Part shown: positions 54,142 through 63,174 of the stretch, one piece after another
Numbering within the stretch: position 1 is the first letter of the stretch
Layout: the number at the start of each line of letters is the position of its first letter
Origin: Bifidobacterium angulatum DSM 20098 = JCM 7096
Lineage (GTDB): Bacteria > Actinomycetota > Actinomycetes > Actinomycetales > Bifidobacteriaceae
Direction: 5' to 3'
Assembly (NCBI RefSeq): GCF_001025155.1
Contig: NZ_AP012322.1
Span: 1,674,001-1,738,000, forward strand
Length of the DNA stretch: 64,000 bases
Notes under the pieces: model-generated
Seen by the model: the letters and a program-made list of their open reading frames with translations, nothing else
Database searches by the model: none
What the model was told of the DNA's origin: nothing
Translations under genes and position numbers: made by a program

Positions 54142-54554
54142 GTCAGTATTCCCACTGCCCGGCCTTCGACCACGGTAGGCAGCACGCCTCTTGGGTCGGG
54201 CAGTACCGGGCAGCGAGCGACAACGTTCACCCGCTGCCCTGCAGTACTGACGTTCAAGGCGATGCCATCACCGACCGCATTGCGCGCCGCCGCAGACGAA
54301 TCCGCACCGCCGCCAGCGGCGACGGCGGCACGTGCCGCGGCCGATGCCGCATCCTGGCAGCCAATGGACACCCCCACCAGGCGAGTCAACGAAAGCAACA
54401 GCAATGCCACCACCATTACGGCAGGCAGCACTGTGGCGAACTCCGCGGTAACCGAGCCTCGTTCGAGCGGAGCATGCGGCAATGGCACCGCCCGCGGCGC
54501 GCGGCCAATCAATTCGTCGGGCGGGCGGCGAGCACGATGAGCCGTACGCGTCAT
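54138..54554 (-). CDS. tadE: TadE-family pseudopilin
   Basis: 138 aa from ATG 54552-54554 with GGGAGGG upstream. After a ~32-residue basic leader comes RGSVTAEFATVLPAVMVVALLLLS, a TadE signature. Cleavage after Gly33 would leave Glu38 at +5, the prepilin-peptidase pattern. TadE is a minor pilin needed for Flp pilus assembly. It overlaps the downstream TadF-like gene by 4 nt, lies 7 nt after the Flp-like gene, and forms one operon with both. Confidence 0.83.
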   Translation of the reverse strand: MTRTAHRARRPPDELIGRAPRAVPLPHAPLERGSVTAEFATVLPAVMVVALLLLSLTRLVGVSIGCQDAASAAARAAVAAGGGADSSAAARNAVGDGIALNVSTAGQRVNVVARCPVLPDPRGVLPTVVEGRAVGILT

Positions 54555-54561
54555 GGTCGGC

Positions 54562-54852
54562 TCACCCTCCCATGCTGAGTGCCTGTTTGACAATGTCCAG
54601 CAGCATTTTCCGCACTGTTTCCGATTTCATGATTGTGACCAGCAGTGCCGCAAAACCCGTGGCCGCAACGAGTACGACCGCATATTCGGCGGTTGCCGCA
54701 CCTTCTTCCGGTTCGATGCGCCCGAGCCGTGCTTTGGCGTCCATCAGGCACAGCTTTCCGTAGATTCCCTCTCGCACCGTCGATATGTGTCGTTCCGCCC
54801 GGTTTGCGAATCCCGGGCTTTTCCCGGTATTGGATGCAGATGTCTGGCGCAT
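54562..54852 (-). CDS. DUF4244/Flp-like prepilin
   Basis: 96 aa from ATG 54850-54852 with AAGGAGGG 4 nt upstream. The core is EEGAATAEYAVVLVAATGFAALLV; processing after Gly51 would give a mature N-terminus with Glu-Tyr at +5/+6, the Flp pilin hallmark. The hydrophobic helix spans about 56-75. This is probably the structural Flp pilin; the ~50-residue leader is long for Flp. It is the first gene of the minus-strand tad operon, preceded by the duplicated 52-bp module. Confidence 0.82.
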   Translation of the reverse strand: MRQTSASNTGKSPGFANRAERHISTVREGIYGKLCLMDAKARLGRIEPEEGAATAEYAVVLVAATGFAALLVTIMKSETVRKMLLDIVKQALSMGG

Positions 54853-54945
54853 GTTGCCCTCCTTGACTGTAGTCCGTTGCCGATCTGTTTCGACCGGCCC
54901 CATCACTGTGCCCAATGAGTTCGGGCGCCGGCAACGCGTTGGGGG

Positions 54946-54997
54946 ATTGTGGTCGACACTCCCCCTGGTTATCCACACCCCGGCGTGTTATCCACCG
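54946..54997 (-). promoter_or_regulatory. 52-bp module upstream of the flp-tadE operon
   Basis: Read on the minus strand, this sequence is the same as that at 55609-55660 with only two or three mismatches. It contains two GTGGATAAC direct repeats 19 bp apart (DnaA-box-like, TTATCCACA at 54969-54977 and TTATCCACC at 54988-54996 on the plus strand). It ends about 93 nt before the flp start. Confidence 0.75.
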
Positions 54998-55085
54998 CAA
55001 TCAGGCTAGGGCGAATGTTGTGTTCCGTTCGTTTCCCTTGAACCGACACGCCGTCGATATCACGCAAATGCACACAAGGAAACAT

Positions 55086-55208
55086 ATGGATGGAGCGAAG
55101 TGCACATTCCATTTCAAATCACTGTGTTTTCCTGTCGATTTGCACCATTTGAGCACGAAAGCGAACATGGTTTCCGACCAGGTTGCGCAGGCTCTCGAAC
55201 GCGCCTAA
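55086..55208 (+). CDS. Possible 40-aa small protein
   Basis: An ATG (55086) preceded by AAGGAAACAT opens a 40-codon frame ending in a Gln/Ala/Glu-rich helix (SDQVAQALERA). It lies between the two tad modules and upstream of an orphan terminator at 55353-55384. No family is recognised and codon evidence is weak. Confidence 0.25.
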   Translation: MDGAKCTFHFKSLCFPVDLHHLSTKANMVSDQVAQALERA

Positions 55209-55352
55209 ATTGTGAGGTACAAGGACAACAGAACAGAGCAGAGCCCACAAAGAAGTAATGGTCATAAGGACTGGTACGTTGGACGGGCATTGGATAGACT
55301 TACCGTTGCAACGATGATGTTGTGCAGAGATTCTGCTCAGGTTGGACTTGGA

Positions 55353-55384
55353 AGGGAACCCGCTTCGGCGGGTTCCCTTTTTTC
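55353..55384 (+). terminator. Orphan intrinsic terminator between the tad operons
   Basis: A 12-bp perfect stem with a C(TTCG)G tetraloop (55353-55364 and 55369-55380) followed by T6. It has no annotated gene directly upstream on the plus strand, so it may end a small RNA or the 40-aa ORF transcript. Confidence 0.85.
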
Positions 55385-55463
55385 ATGCGTCTGGTCCACC
55401 CTTGTCCAATATCGTTTGCGCACATCCTGTTTCCATACGCCCAGCGATTGAAACAGGCATTCA

Positions 55464-55477
55464 CCCCCCCCCCCCCC
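55464..55477. repeat. Homopolymeric C14 tract
   Basis: Fourteen consecutive C in the intergenic region 238 nt upstream of tadZ. Such tracts are prone to slipped-strand length change and to assembly error. Confidence 0.9.
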
Positions 55478-55608
55478 GCGTTTCCGTTGGCCCCTCCGCT
55501 CCGCTGCCCTTGTCTGCACTCATCGTCTTTTTCGCTCACATAGATCGCGCAAACACACAGAAAAAGACAGATCCACACGTAATATCACATGACATCCGTG
55601 GATCAGGC

Positions 55609-55660
55609 CGGTGGATAACACGCCGGGGTGTGGATAACCAATGGGAGTGTCGACCACAAT
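55609..55660 (+). promoter_or_regulatory. 52-bp module upstream of tadZ
   Basis: The plus-strand copy of the module at 54946-54997. It has GTGGATAAC at 55611-55619 and 55630-55638 (19-bp period) and ends 54 nt before the tadZ start. Both tad operons therefore carry the same module in the same orientation relative to transcription. Confidence 0.75.
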
Positions 55661-55714
55661 ACCCGAACGCCGTTGTGCCCTACCGAAATCACAGGATTCA
55701 ATCGAGGCATGACT

Positions 55715-56632
55715 ATGACATCATTCTCGAACAACACATACAGGCGGCCGGCACCGGCAAGCTCCGCCTTGCAGGCGCATACGTCGGCGGGCAGGCAATC
55801 GTCGATCGCCAACGTGCATACGCCCATGCCACATACCGGCTATGGGAGCATCATCGCCACGCCACGGTACTCGAATCTCATATCGTTTACCTCTCCAAGT
55901 GGCGGCATCGGGCTCAGCACCATCACTGCACTCGTTGCGCTCACGCTCAGCATGCAAGACATCGACTGCGCACTGCTGGACGCCGACATCCCGCATGGAG
56001 GTCTGGGGATTCTGCTTGGCATAGAGCACGAGCCGGGACTCAGCCTGCAGGACATCGACGCCCCGCTGGGCCGGATCGACGGCAAGGCCTTCAATCTTGA
56101 ACTGCCTCATTGGGAAGGCATCAACGTGCTCGCCTGCGCATCATGGCGCGGGCAACTGCCTGAATGGTGGCAGATGCAGGCGGCCATACAGGCCTTATGC
56201 GAAGCCAACCGTATGGTACTGGCCGATGTTGGCGACGGAACGGTTTGGGAATACGTGCCGGAACTGCTCATGGCACAGCATGTTGTCGCCGTGGAGTTGT
56301 CGGTGCTTGGCCTGGCCCGTGCCAAGGCACACCTTGCACGGCTCCAGCGACTGCGCCAGGAGCTTCAGGGAGATGACATCGACCACCCCGCACCGATTGT
56401 GGTGTTTACCGAACCACGTGGGGCGCCAAAACGATCGGCATCATCAGCCATCGCCACCACGGAGGCCATAGCCTACCTTGGCGGTGACGCGCTCGGCCCT
56501 ATACAGCATGTTCCCCGATTATGCGCAGACATCCTGGAAGGTCTTGGCATTGAATCGACCCCTCGATGCAACCGCCCCACCATCGAGGCCCTAAGCGAGC
56601 GGATTGTGCAATCCGCAAACATTCAGACCTGA
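55715..56632 (+). CDS. tadZ: TadZ/CpaE-like pilus localisation ATPase homologue
   Basis: 305 aa from ATG 55715 (GAGG 7 nt upstream). After a ~50-residue leader, FTSPSGGIGLSTITALVALTLS (about 58-79) is a degenerate MinD/ParA Walker A; the signature Lys is replaced (GGIGLST), a feature of TadZ/CpaE-type proteins that localise the Tad apparatus rather than act as partition ATPases. DCALLDADIPHGGLGILLGI and VLADVGDG follow. It begins the plus-strand tad operon, so the Tad assignment is by context and fold. Confidence 0.75.
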   Translation: MTSFSNNTYRRPAPASSALQAHTSAGRQSSIANVHTPMPHTGYGSIIATPRYSNLISFTSPSGGIGLSTITALVALTLSMQDIDCALLDADIPHGGLGILLGIEHEPGLSLQDIDAPLGRIDGKAFNLELPHWEGINVLACASWRGQLPEWWQMQAAIQALCEANRMVLADVGDGTVWEYVPELLMAQHVVAVELSVLGLARAKAHLARLQRLRQELQGDDIDHPAPIVVFTEPRGAPKRSASSAIATTEAIAYLGGDALGPIQHVPRLCADILEGLGIESTPRCNRPTIEALSERIVQSANIQT

Positions 56633-56768
56633 CCAGGCCTGGGCGAGACCAGCCACGAAGCAATGCCGATCACGAAGCGATGGAGAATCCCCCGGCGCAG
56701 GCAGCGCGAATGCAGGAAAGCATGCACAGTCAAAGCATGTACACAGTCAGTCGACACAGGAGACGATC

Positions 56769-57893
56769 ATGACGGTATTACGGCTCGGACCGCTGGAGGA
56801 GCTTGGCGCCGACCCCGGCATCACCGATGTGGCGATCACTTGCGAAGGAAGAGTCTGGGTGGATCGCGGTAACGGAATGAGCGAATATCATCCGCGCATC
56901 CCACTGCGCTCCCCCGCAACGGTACGCGAATACGCCGTTCAGCTATGCTCGCAGCTCGGCCGCAGGCTCGACGACGCCCGCCCGATCGCCGACGCCTCCG
57001 ACGATTACGGAGTGCGCGTGCACGCGGCCATCGCACCGCTGGTACCGCAAGGCGCCTCAATATCCATCCGGTTCCCCGCACAATCCAACCCCACGCTCGA
57101 CGCGCTGCTTCGCCAAGGCATGTTTCCCACCCCATGGCTGCCGGTACTGCGCAATCTGGTGCGGCAGAAGGCAACCATACTCATCACCGGCGGCACCGGT
57201 ACCGGCAAAACCACGCTGATGAAGGCACTGCTGAATGAAACCGAACCCAACGAACGCATCGTCACCGTGGAGGAGACACGCGAGCTGAACGACATTACCT
57301 CGCACAATCATGTGGCATTGGCCACTCGCGAGGCCAATGTGGAAGGTTCCGGCGCCGTGGGCTTGCCGGAACTGGTTAAGGCCACGCTGCGCATGCGCCC
57401 GGATCGAGTCGTGCTGGGCGAATGCCGTGGCGAGGAAATCGCCGACCTGCTTCGCGCATACAATTCCGGCCACCGCGGAGGCATGACCACGTTACATGCG
57501 GACGGCGTGGCACGCGTCCCCTCACGACTCACCTCTTTGGGCATGCTCGCGGGATTGCGCCCCGAAGCGCTCTGTTTGCTCATCGAAGGGGCGTTCGACA
57601 TAGTGATTCATCTTGAACGCACTGCAGGCCACCGACGCATCGCACAACTCGGCGTATTAGGCAGTGCCGGAACACAGCTCGCCGGCATCCCCCTATCGAC
57701 CTGGAGCGGCACTGGACCACCCTCGTATTCAGCGGAATGGAACCGCTTCGCCGGCAGATGGCAATCGTATGAAAGGCCCTATGCCGAGAAAAAGCCGCCC
57801 GCAAGACAGCAGAAGAACAACGCGAAGCCCGTCCGGAAACCGTCGAGGCTGGTTTATCAGCTTGAAAACCAACCGGCTGGGACTTGCCATTGA
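56769..57893 (+). CDS. tadA: TadA/CpaF-type secretion ATPase
   Basis: 374 aa from ATG 56769 with AGGAG upstream. A hexameric ATPase powering Flp pilus assembly. Walker A is GGTGTGKTT (141-149); the Asp box (VTVEETRELN), Walker B (RPDRVVLGECRGEE) and His box (GHRGGMTTLHAD) are intact. The N-terminal domain is short compared with CpaF, and the last ~40 residues are a basic Pro/Lys/Arg-rich tail. It is 136 nt after tadZ and precedes the fused tadB-tadC. Confidence 0.9.
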   Translation: MTVLRLGPLEELGADPGITDVAITCEGRVWVDRGNGMSEYHPRIPLRSPATVREYAVQLCSQLGRRLDDARPIADASDDYGVRVHAAIAPLVPQGASISIRFPAQSNPTLDALLRQGMFPTPWLPVLRNLVRQKATILITGGTGTGKTTLMKALLNETEPNERIVTVEETRELNDITSHNHVALATREANVEGSGAVGLPELVKATLRMRPDRVVLGECRGEEIADLLRAYNSGHRGGMTTLHADGVARVPSRLTSLGMLAGLRPEALCLLIEGAFDIVIHLERTAGHRRIAQLGVLGSAGTQLAGIPLSTWSGTGPPSYSAEWNRFAGRWQSYERPYAEKKPPARQQKNNAKPVRKPSRLVYQLENQPAGTCH

Positions 57894-57984
57894 CGTGGAG
57901 ACTTTAGGGAAATCGATTCCGAGCCAGCGCCAAGCCCCTGAAAAACAATTCGAAACTGGTTTGAGGCCGCTTCACCACCGATTG

Positions 57985-58120
57985 GCAGTCAGACCAATCG
58001 CATGACCAGATCGACAGCACGTCCAAATCAACCACGCAGTCAGACCGACAGCACGACCAGATTGGTTGCACGGCCAGACCGACAGCACGACCAGATTGGT
58101 TGCACGGCCAGACCTGCCAC
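57985..58120. repeat. Tandem repeat between tadA and tadBC
   Basis: A 34-bp unit beginning CAGACCGACAGCACGACCAG occurs twice exactly in tandem (58041-58074 and 58075-58108). More degenerate related copies lie just upstream from about 57985, and a partial CAGACC follows. It lies in the non-coding gap between the tadA stop and the tadBC start. Confidence 0.75.
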
Positions 58121-58168
58121 ATGGCCAAGCCGACCGCAATATTCCGACCATGGCATTGGAGAAACACC

Positions 58169-59515
58169 ATGCGTACCATGCACACCCTGCCCATCATCAT
58201 CACCGTGACGATGGTTGCCACAGCCTTCACAATCCCTTGGATCCGATTACGCTGCGAACAACACCGCATGGCAGGTCTCACCATGGCACGCGCAACACCG
58301 CCCACGAACGCTTCGGGCATCGGTTCCGTCATCGCCGCGATCATCGCACGGACAGCCAGCGGAGGCAGCGCTCTCGAAGCCTTCCAGGAACAGTTCGGCG
58401 CACGATTCGCCACCTCGCGCATCACCACCGAACGCATCGCGATGATACTGCGCCGCCACGCCTCCGATGACGACACCGAGCATGACATCACCCGTATTGC
58501 CGGGCATCTTGCCTCGGCATGCGCATTAAGCGAGCGACTCGGCTGCGAAGTGCACCGCTGCCTGCAATCGGTATCCGACTCATACCGGCGTGAGTGCAAG
58601 GCGCGCGATCTACGCAAGGAGGCATTCGCCGCACCTCAGGCGACCATCCGCCTGATGAGCGCGCTCCCCCTCGCCACAGTGGCGCTCGGCGAATTCATGG
58701 GAGCGCACCCGATAACATTCCTGTTCAGCTCGCCCACCGGATTGGCCTGCCTTGTTGCAGGATCGGTTTGGTACGTTCTCGGACTGCTGTGGATACGCCG
58801 CTTGTTTACGCGATTCAATGCAGGTTGGCACGACGGGCCGCCAGTGCCGTTGGCATTGGAGATGATCGGAGCCGCCATCTCGCAGGGATCGCCCATACCA
58901 ATGGCATTGGCCGCCGTAGGGCAAGCCCTTGAAGGGAACCGAACGGGAGGAATTGCCACGGTATTACGCAACGCGGGAGAGGCATTGCTGAACCAGACAA
59001 CATGGCGCGAAGCGTGGACCGGGGCATGTGCGAGCGCATACCGGAGGCAGCCCCACAGCCCACACCATGTACGGGGAAGGCCCGTCTGTTCCGCCACACC
59101 GGAAGGAATCCCCGTAAGAAGCATCGACGGCATATGCGCCGGCAAAAACGCTAATAGACATGCACGCAAAGGCGCCGGCAAAAACGATGACGACGGCAGC
59201 GCCGGCACCGGCAGCAGCACCAGCAATGGCACTGGCGCTGACAACGGAACCGGCAACGGCAACGATTTCCATAGCGATATCAGCCGTCAGGCAATGCTGA
59301 TCGCCAACTGTCTGGAGGCGGCATGGCATCATGGCGCGTCGCCCATGGCACAGCTTCGTCTTGCCGTTGCGGAACATGAACGCGCCGAGCGCAGCGCCAT
59401 CGAACAATCCGCCGCACGACTTTCCATCCAACTGCTCAGCCCCACCGGACTCTGTTTCCTCCCGGCCTTCATCCTCATCGGCATTATCCCAGCCATCGCC
59501 TCATTCGCCGCCTGA
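58169..59515 (+). CDS. TadB-TadC fused inner-membrane platform protein
   Basis: 448 aa from ATG 58169 (GGAG upstream). Two T2SSF-type platform halves appear joined. The first has membrane segments near residues 8-25 and 160-210 with the cytoplasmic PxAxxR-like helix region (TadB). The second starts near 235 (ALEMIGAAISQGSPIPMALAAVG) and ends with LSIQLLSPTGLCFLPAFILIGIIPAIASF (TadC). A Gly/Asn/Ser/Thr low-complexity linker (about 345-375) separates parts of the second half. Most bacteria encode TadB and TadC separately. The platform anchors the Tad ATPase at the membrane. Confidence 0.75.
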   Translation: MRTMHTLPIIITVTMVATAFTIPWIRLRCEQHRMAGLTMARATPPTNASGIGSVIAAIIARTASGGSALEAFQEQFGARFATSRITTERIAMILRRHASDDDTEHDITRIAGHLASACALSERLGCEVHRCLQSVSDSYRRECKARDLRKEAFAAPQATIRLMSALPLATVALGEFMGAHPITFLFSSPTGLACLVAGSVWYVLGLLWIRRLFTRFNAGWHDGPPVPLALEMIGAAISQGSPIPMALAAVGQALEGNRTGGIATVLRNAGEALLNQTTWREAWTGACASAYRRQPHSPHHVRGRPVCSATPEGIPVRSIDGICAGKNANRHARKGAGKNDDDGSAGTGSSTSNGTGADNGTGNGNDFHSDISRQAMLIANCLEAAWHHGASPMAQLRLAVAEHERAERSAIEQSAARLSIQLLSPTGLCFLPAFILIGIIPAIASFAA

Positions 59516-59751
59516 ACGGCGTGCACACAGCTGAACGGCGTGCGTTACAACCATGCACACGCAACTGCTCGGCGAGCCCACCGGCCACACGGGAAACGCC
59601 TTATAAACCCCAATGGACAGAAGATGCACGAAAGCACAGACAGAGATGCCTTCAGCAGTTAGACACCAAGCGACATACCGTTGGTTATCGAAAATGTAAA
59701 CCCCTTTTGAATTTTGTGGAACCAAACTGGACGTATAGACCTTGGAAAGCC

Positions 59752-59757
59752 TACGAT
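59752..59757 (+). promoter_or_regulatory. -10 box of a likely leaderless ppk promoter
   Basis: TACGAT ends exactly 7 nt before the ppk ATG at 59765, with no ribosome binding site. This repeats the spacing at the glgX and PBP genes. Confidence 0.5.
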
Positions 59758-59764
59758 AAGACCT

Positions 59765-62002
59765 ATGGCACAGATTTTTGACGCACCCTCAAAGGCGATT
59801 CTGCGTAGTCAGATTGCAGAGCACATCGCTGAGACGAACAAGAACGACAGACGAGAGACGCTGGAAGGCGAGGCACCGTTGCCTCCCGATCGTTTCTTCG
59901 ACCGTGAATTGAGCTGGCTGAAGTTCAACAAGCGAGTCCTGGAGCTTGCCGAGGACGAGGATCAGCCGCTGCTGGAGCGCACCAACTTCGCAGCGATCTT
60001 CGCCAATAACCTCGATGAGTTCTTCATGGTTCGAGTGGCCGGTCTCAAACGCCGTATCGACTCCGGCATCGCGGTTCCTTCCGCTTCCGGATTGAGCCCA
60101 CGCCAGCAGTTGCGCGCCATCAGCGACCAGGCGCACGCCCTGCAGGACGAGCACGCCCACTACGTGATCAGTCACATCCTGCCTGCGCTGGCCAAGGAAC
60201 ATGTGGTGCTGCTGAGCTGGGATAAACTCACCACCGAGGAGCAGGAGCGTCTCTCCCGCTACTACCGCCAGCAGGTGTTCCCCGTGCTCACCCCGCTCGC
60301 GGTGGATCCGGCCCACCCGTTCCCCTACATTTCCGGTGGTTCGTTGAACCTCGCCGTATTGGTGGAGAACCCGACCAGCGGCAAGTCCCACTTCGCCCGC
60401 GTGAAGATCCCGGACAACCTCGACCGCCTGGTTCCGGTGGACGACATGACCGATGAGGAATCCAAGGAGGAGCGTTATGGCTTCATCACCATGGAGAACC
60501 TCATCATCGCGCACCTTGAATCGCTGTTCCCGGGCATGATCATCAAGGAGGCACGTTCCTTCCGCGTCACCCGTAACGAAGACATCGACGTTGAGGAAGA
60601 CGACGCCGAAAACCTGCTCAACGCCATGGAAAAGGAGCTGCTGCGCCGTCGTTTCGGGCCGCCGATCCGCTTGGAAATCTCCGACGAGACCAGCCCGTTC
60701 CTGTCCCAGCTGCTCGCGGACCAGCTGCGCGTCAGCGTCGATGAAGTCTACCGTCTGCCGACCCCGCTGGATATGACCGTGCTGTTCGAGCTTGGCGGCA
60801 TCGACCGTCCGGATCTGAAGAACCGCCCGTTCATCCCAACCACGAACCGTCAAATCGCCGAAGTCGAATCCAGCCGTGCACAGGACATTTTCGCCGCCAT
60901 CCGCGAACGTGACATTCTGCTGCACCACCCGTACGATTCCTTCTCCACCTCGGTGCAGGCGTTCCTCTCACAGGCCGCCGCCGACCCGAGGGTGCTGGCC
61001 ATCAAGCAGACGCTGTACCGTACCAGCTCCAACTCGCCGATCATCGACGCGCTGATCGACGCAGCCCATGCCGGCAAGCAGGTGCTGGCTCTGGTCGAGA
61101 TCAAGGCCCGATTCGACGAGGATGCCAACATCAACTGGGCCCGCAAGCTTGAACGTGCCGGCGTGCACGTGGTGTACGGCATCGTCGGCCTGAAGACGCA
61201 CTGCAAACTCATCGAAGTGGTGCGCCAGGAGCAGGATGGCCTGCGCCGCTACTGCCATGTGGGAACCGGCAACTACAATCCGAAGACCGCACGACTGTAC
61301 ACCGATCTTGGCCTGCTGACCTGCGATCCGGTCGTCGGCCAGGATATGACCCGTCTGTTCAACCAGCTGAGTGGCTATGCGCCCAAGTCAAGCTTCCATC
61401 GTCTGCTGGTCGCACCGCGCACCATCCGCACCGGCCTGATCCAGCGCATTCGCCGCGAGGAGGAGGCCGCACGCGCCGGCAAGGAGGCGTGGATCAAGAT
61501 CAAGGTCAATTCGGTGGTGGACGAGAAGACCATCGACGCTCTGTACCGCGCAAGCCAGGCCGGCGTGAAGATCGATATCGTCGAACGTGGCATCTGCTCG
61601 CTCAAGCCCGAGGTTCCCGGGTTGAGCGACAACATCCGCGTCCGTTCGATTCTCGGCCGTTTCCTGGAGCACAGCCGCATCTACGCGTTCTGCAACGCCG
61701 ACGGCCCGCAGATCGGCGAAGGTCCGCTGTCCGGCCCCGAAGTGTGGATCGGTTCCGCCGATCTGATGCACCGCAACCTCGACCGTCGTGTCGAGGCGCT
61801 GGTCCGCATCACCGCGCCGGAACAGATCAACGAACTCGTCAAGTACATCGACATGCAGATGGCCGATTCGACGATCAGCTGGCACATGCAGGCCGATGGC
61901 ACATACGTGCATCATTCCAAGGATGAGGAAGGCAGGCCGCTGATCGACAGCCAGGAATACCTCATCAAGCAGCATCTGCGCCGTCCGGTGACGCATAGCT
62001 GA
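59765..62002 (+). CDS. ppk: Polyphosphate kinase 1
   Basis: 745 aa from ATG 59765 (leaderless pattern). PPK1 reversibly transfers the terminal phosphate of ATP to polyphosphate, a stress and phosphate reserve. The N-terminal domain starts [20 protein letters not shown]. The head contains the catalytic His near residue 478 ([13 protein letters not shown]) and a second conserved His near 498 ([17 protein letters not shown]). The C-terminal [13 protein letters not shown] and [19 protein letters not shown] motifs are intact. It is followed by a strong terminator and then the Nudix gene. Confidence 0.97.
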   Translation: MAQIFDAPSKAILRSQIAEHIAETNKNDRRETLEGEAPLPPDRFFDRELSWLKFNKRVLELAEDEDQPLLERTNFAAIFANNLDEFFMVRVAGLKRRIDSGIAVPSASGLSPRQQLRAISDQAHALQDEHAHYVISHILPALAKEHVVLLSWDKLTTEEQERLSRYYRQQVFPVLTPLAVDPAHPFPYISGGSLNLAVLVENPTSGKSHFARVKIPDNLDRLVPVDDMTDEESKEERYGFITMENLIIAHLESLFPGMIIKEARSFRVTRNEDIDVEEDDAENLLNAMEKELLRRRFGPPIRLEISDETSPFLSQLLADQLRVSVDEVYRLPTPLDMTVLFELGGIDRPDLKNRPFIPTTNRQIAEVESSRAQDIFAAIRERDILLHHPYDSFSTSVQAFLSQAAADPRVLAIKQTLYRTSSNSPIIDALIDAAHAGKQVLALVEIKARFDEDANINWARKLERAGVHVVYGIVGLKTHCKLIEVVRQEQDGLRRYCHVGTGNYNPKTARLYTDLGLLTCDPVVGQDMTRLFNQLSGYAPKSSFHRLLVAPRTIRTGLIQRIRREEEAARAGKEAWIKIKVNSVVDEKTIDALYRASQAGVKIDIVERGICSLKPEVPGLSDNIRVRSILGRFLEHSRIYAFCNADGPQIGEGPLSGPEVWIGSADLMHRNLDRRVEALVRITAPEQINELVKYIDMQMADSTISWHMQADGTYVHHSKDEEGRPLIDSQEYLIKQHLRRPVTHS

Positions 62003-62026
62003 CCGGCATCGCACACTGACTGCATA

Positions 62027-62071
62027 ATGGCAAGGGAAGAGCCCGGTATCCCCGGGCTCTTCCCTTGCCAT
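62027..62071 (+). terminator. Terminator after ppk
   Basis: A 20-bp perfect inverted repeat (62027-62046 and 62052-62071) with a 5-nt loop, located 25 nt after the ppk stop. Only a short T-run follows, but stem strength is high. Confidence 0.85.
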
Positions 62072-62136
62072 TGGCGCTGCGTTGTGCCGCATCACACCCG
62101 CGCACAGTTTTCCCAACCCATGACAGAAGGCATATT

Positions 62137-63174
62137 GTGAGACGAATTGTTGAGGCCGCCGGCGGCATCGTATACCGCAGACGCGCAAGCCAAGACGGCA
62201 ACCCAGGCGAACTCGAAGTATGCCTGGTGCACCGCCCCAAATACGACGATTGGAGCTGGCCGAAAGGCAAACTCGACGCCAACGAATCGCATCGGCATGC
62301 CGCAGTACGCGAAATCAGCGAAGAGACGGGCCTGCCGGTTGTGCTCGGCCCCTACCTGGACGACGTAGAATACCCGTTAAGCGACGAGGGGAAGAAGAAC
62401 CGCAAGGCGAAAAGCACCGCTTCCGTACTCAAACATGTGAAGTTCTGGATGGCCACGCCGATCAGCACCGAGGACGATCGCAAACGGTCGGCGGCGTTCG
62501 GCCCCGTGCACCGTGCGGACGTGGGCGAAATCAACTCGGTGCTCTGGCTCACCCCTGCCGAGGCACGCAAGAAACTCACCCATTCCACCGATAAGGACCT
62601 GCTCGCCGTCTTTATGGATCGCATCAGCGAAGGAGCCGAACAGGCCGTCGCGTTCCTTGTGGTCCGTCACGGCAAGGCCGAGGCGCGCAAAGCATGGAAG
62701 GGCGAGGAGGCCCATCGCCCGATCACCCCACGCGGCGCCGCATACGCGTTCGCGCTCAGCTACGAACTCGCCTGCTTCAACCCGACGAGACTCGTCTCAT
62801 CACCTTGGATTCGCTGCCTGGAAACATTGGACATGTTCTCGTGGCAGACCCATCAGAGCATTGTTCACCTGCCGCAGCTCACCGAGGACGCGTTCGCGCA
62901 GAACCCGCATACATCATGGGAATGCTTTTATACGGAAATGCTGAACGCGGTACGTTCCGGCACACCGACCGCGATCTGCATGCACAGGCCGGTCATCGGC
63001 GGCATGTTCGAGCATATGCGCGGCATCTGCGCCACGAAATCACTGGCCAAACAACTTATCGCCAAAACACCCTACATGGCCACCGGAACGGCCATCGCCG
63101 TATTCGCCATCCCGAAAAGCGATGGCACATTGACCATCATCGACCTGCAAAAGGTGGTACCGCTTGTCTACTAG
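62137..63174 (+). CDS. Nudix hydrolase fused to histidine phosphatase (MutT1-like)
   Basis: 345 aa from a GTG start (62137) with GAAGG upstream. The N-terminal Nudix box [23 protein letters not shown] matches G-x5-E-x7-R-E-U-x-E-E-x-G-U. The C-terminal half carries the RHG phosphatase motif (VVRHGKAEA) and a second conserved His region. This two-domain form is the mycobacterial MutT1 type that hydrolyses diadenosine polyphosphates and 8-oxo-dGTP. The overlap with the next gene suggests translational coupling. Confidence 0.9.
   Translation: MRRIVEAAGGIVYRRRASQDGNPGELEVCLVHRPKYDDWSWPKGKLDANESHRHAAVREISEETGLPVVLGPYLDDVEYPLSDEGKKNRKAKSTASVLKHVKFWMATPISTEDDRKRSAAFGPVHRADVGEINSVLWLTPAEARKKLTHSTDKDLLAVFMDRISEGAEQAVAFLVVRHGKAEARKAWKGEEAHRPITPRGAAYAFALSYELACFNPTRLVSSPWIRCLETLDMFSWQTHQSIVHLPQLTEDAFAQNPHTSWECFYTEMLNAVRSGTPTAICMHRPVIGGMFEHMRGICATKSLAKQLIAKTPYMATGTAIAVFAIPKSDGTLTIIDLQKVVPLVY

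Noticed and set aside
55208..55384. SRP RNA, tmRNA or RNase P RNA upstream of the orphan terminator
   Set aside because: None of the conserved SRP (GGAAGG-loop context), tmRNA (tRNA-like ends) or RNase P core motifs could be recognised.
54946..55660. An origin of replication, because four DnaA-like boxes are present
   Set aside because: No dnaA, dnaN, gyrB or rpmH gene is close, the boxes are split into two operon-facing modules 610 bp apart, and no AT-rich unwinding region accompanies them.
57985..58120. A CRISPR remnant
   Set aside because: Tandem repeats abut directly without spacers and no cas genes are nearby.
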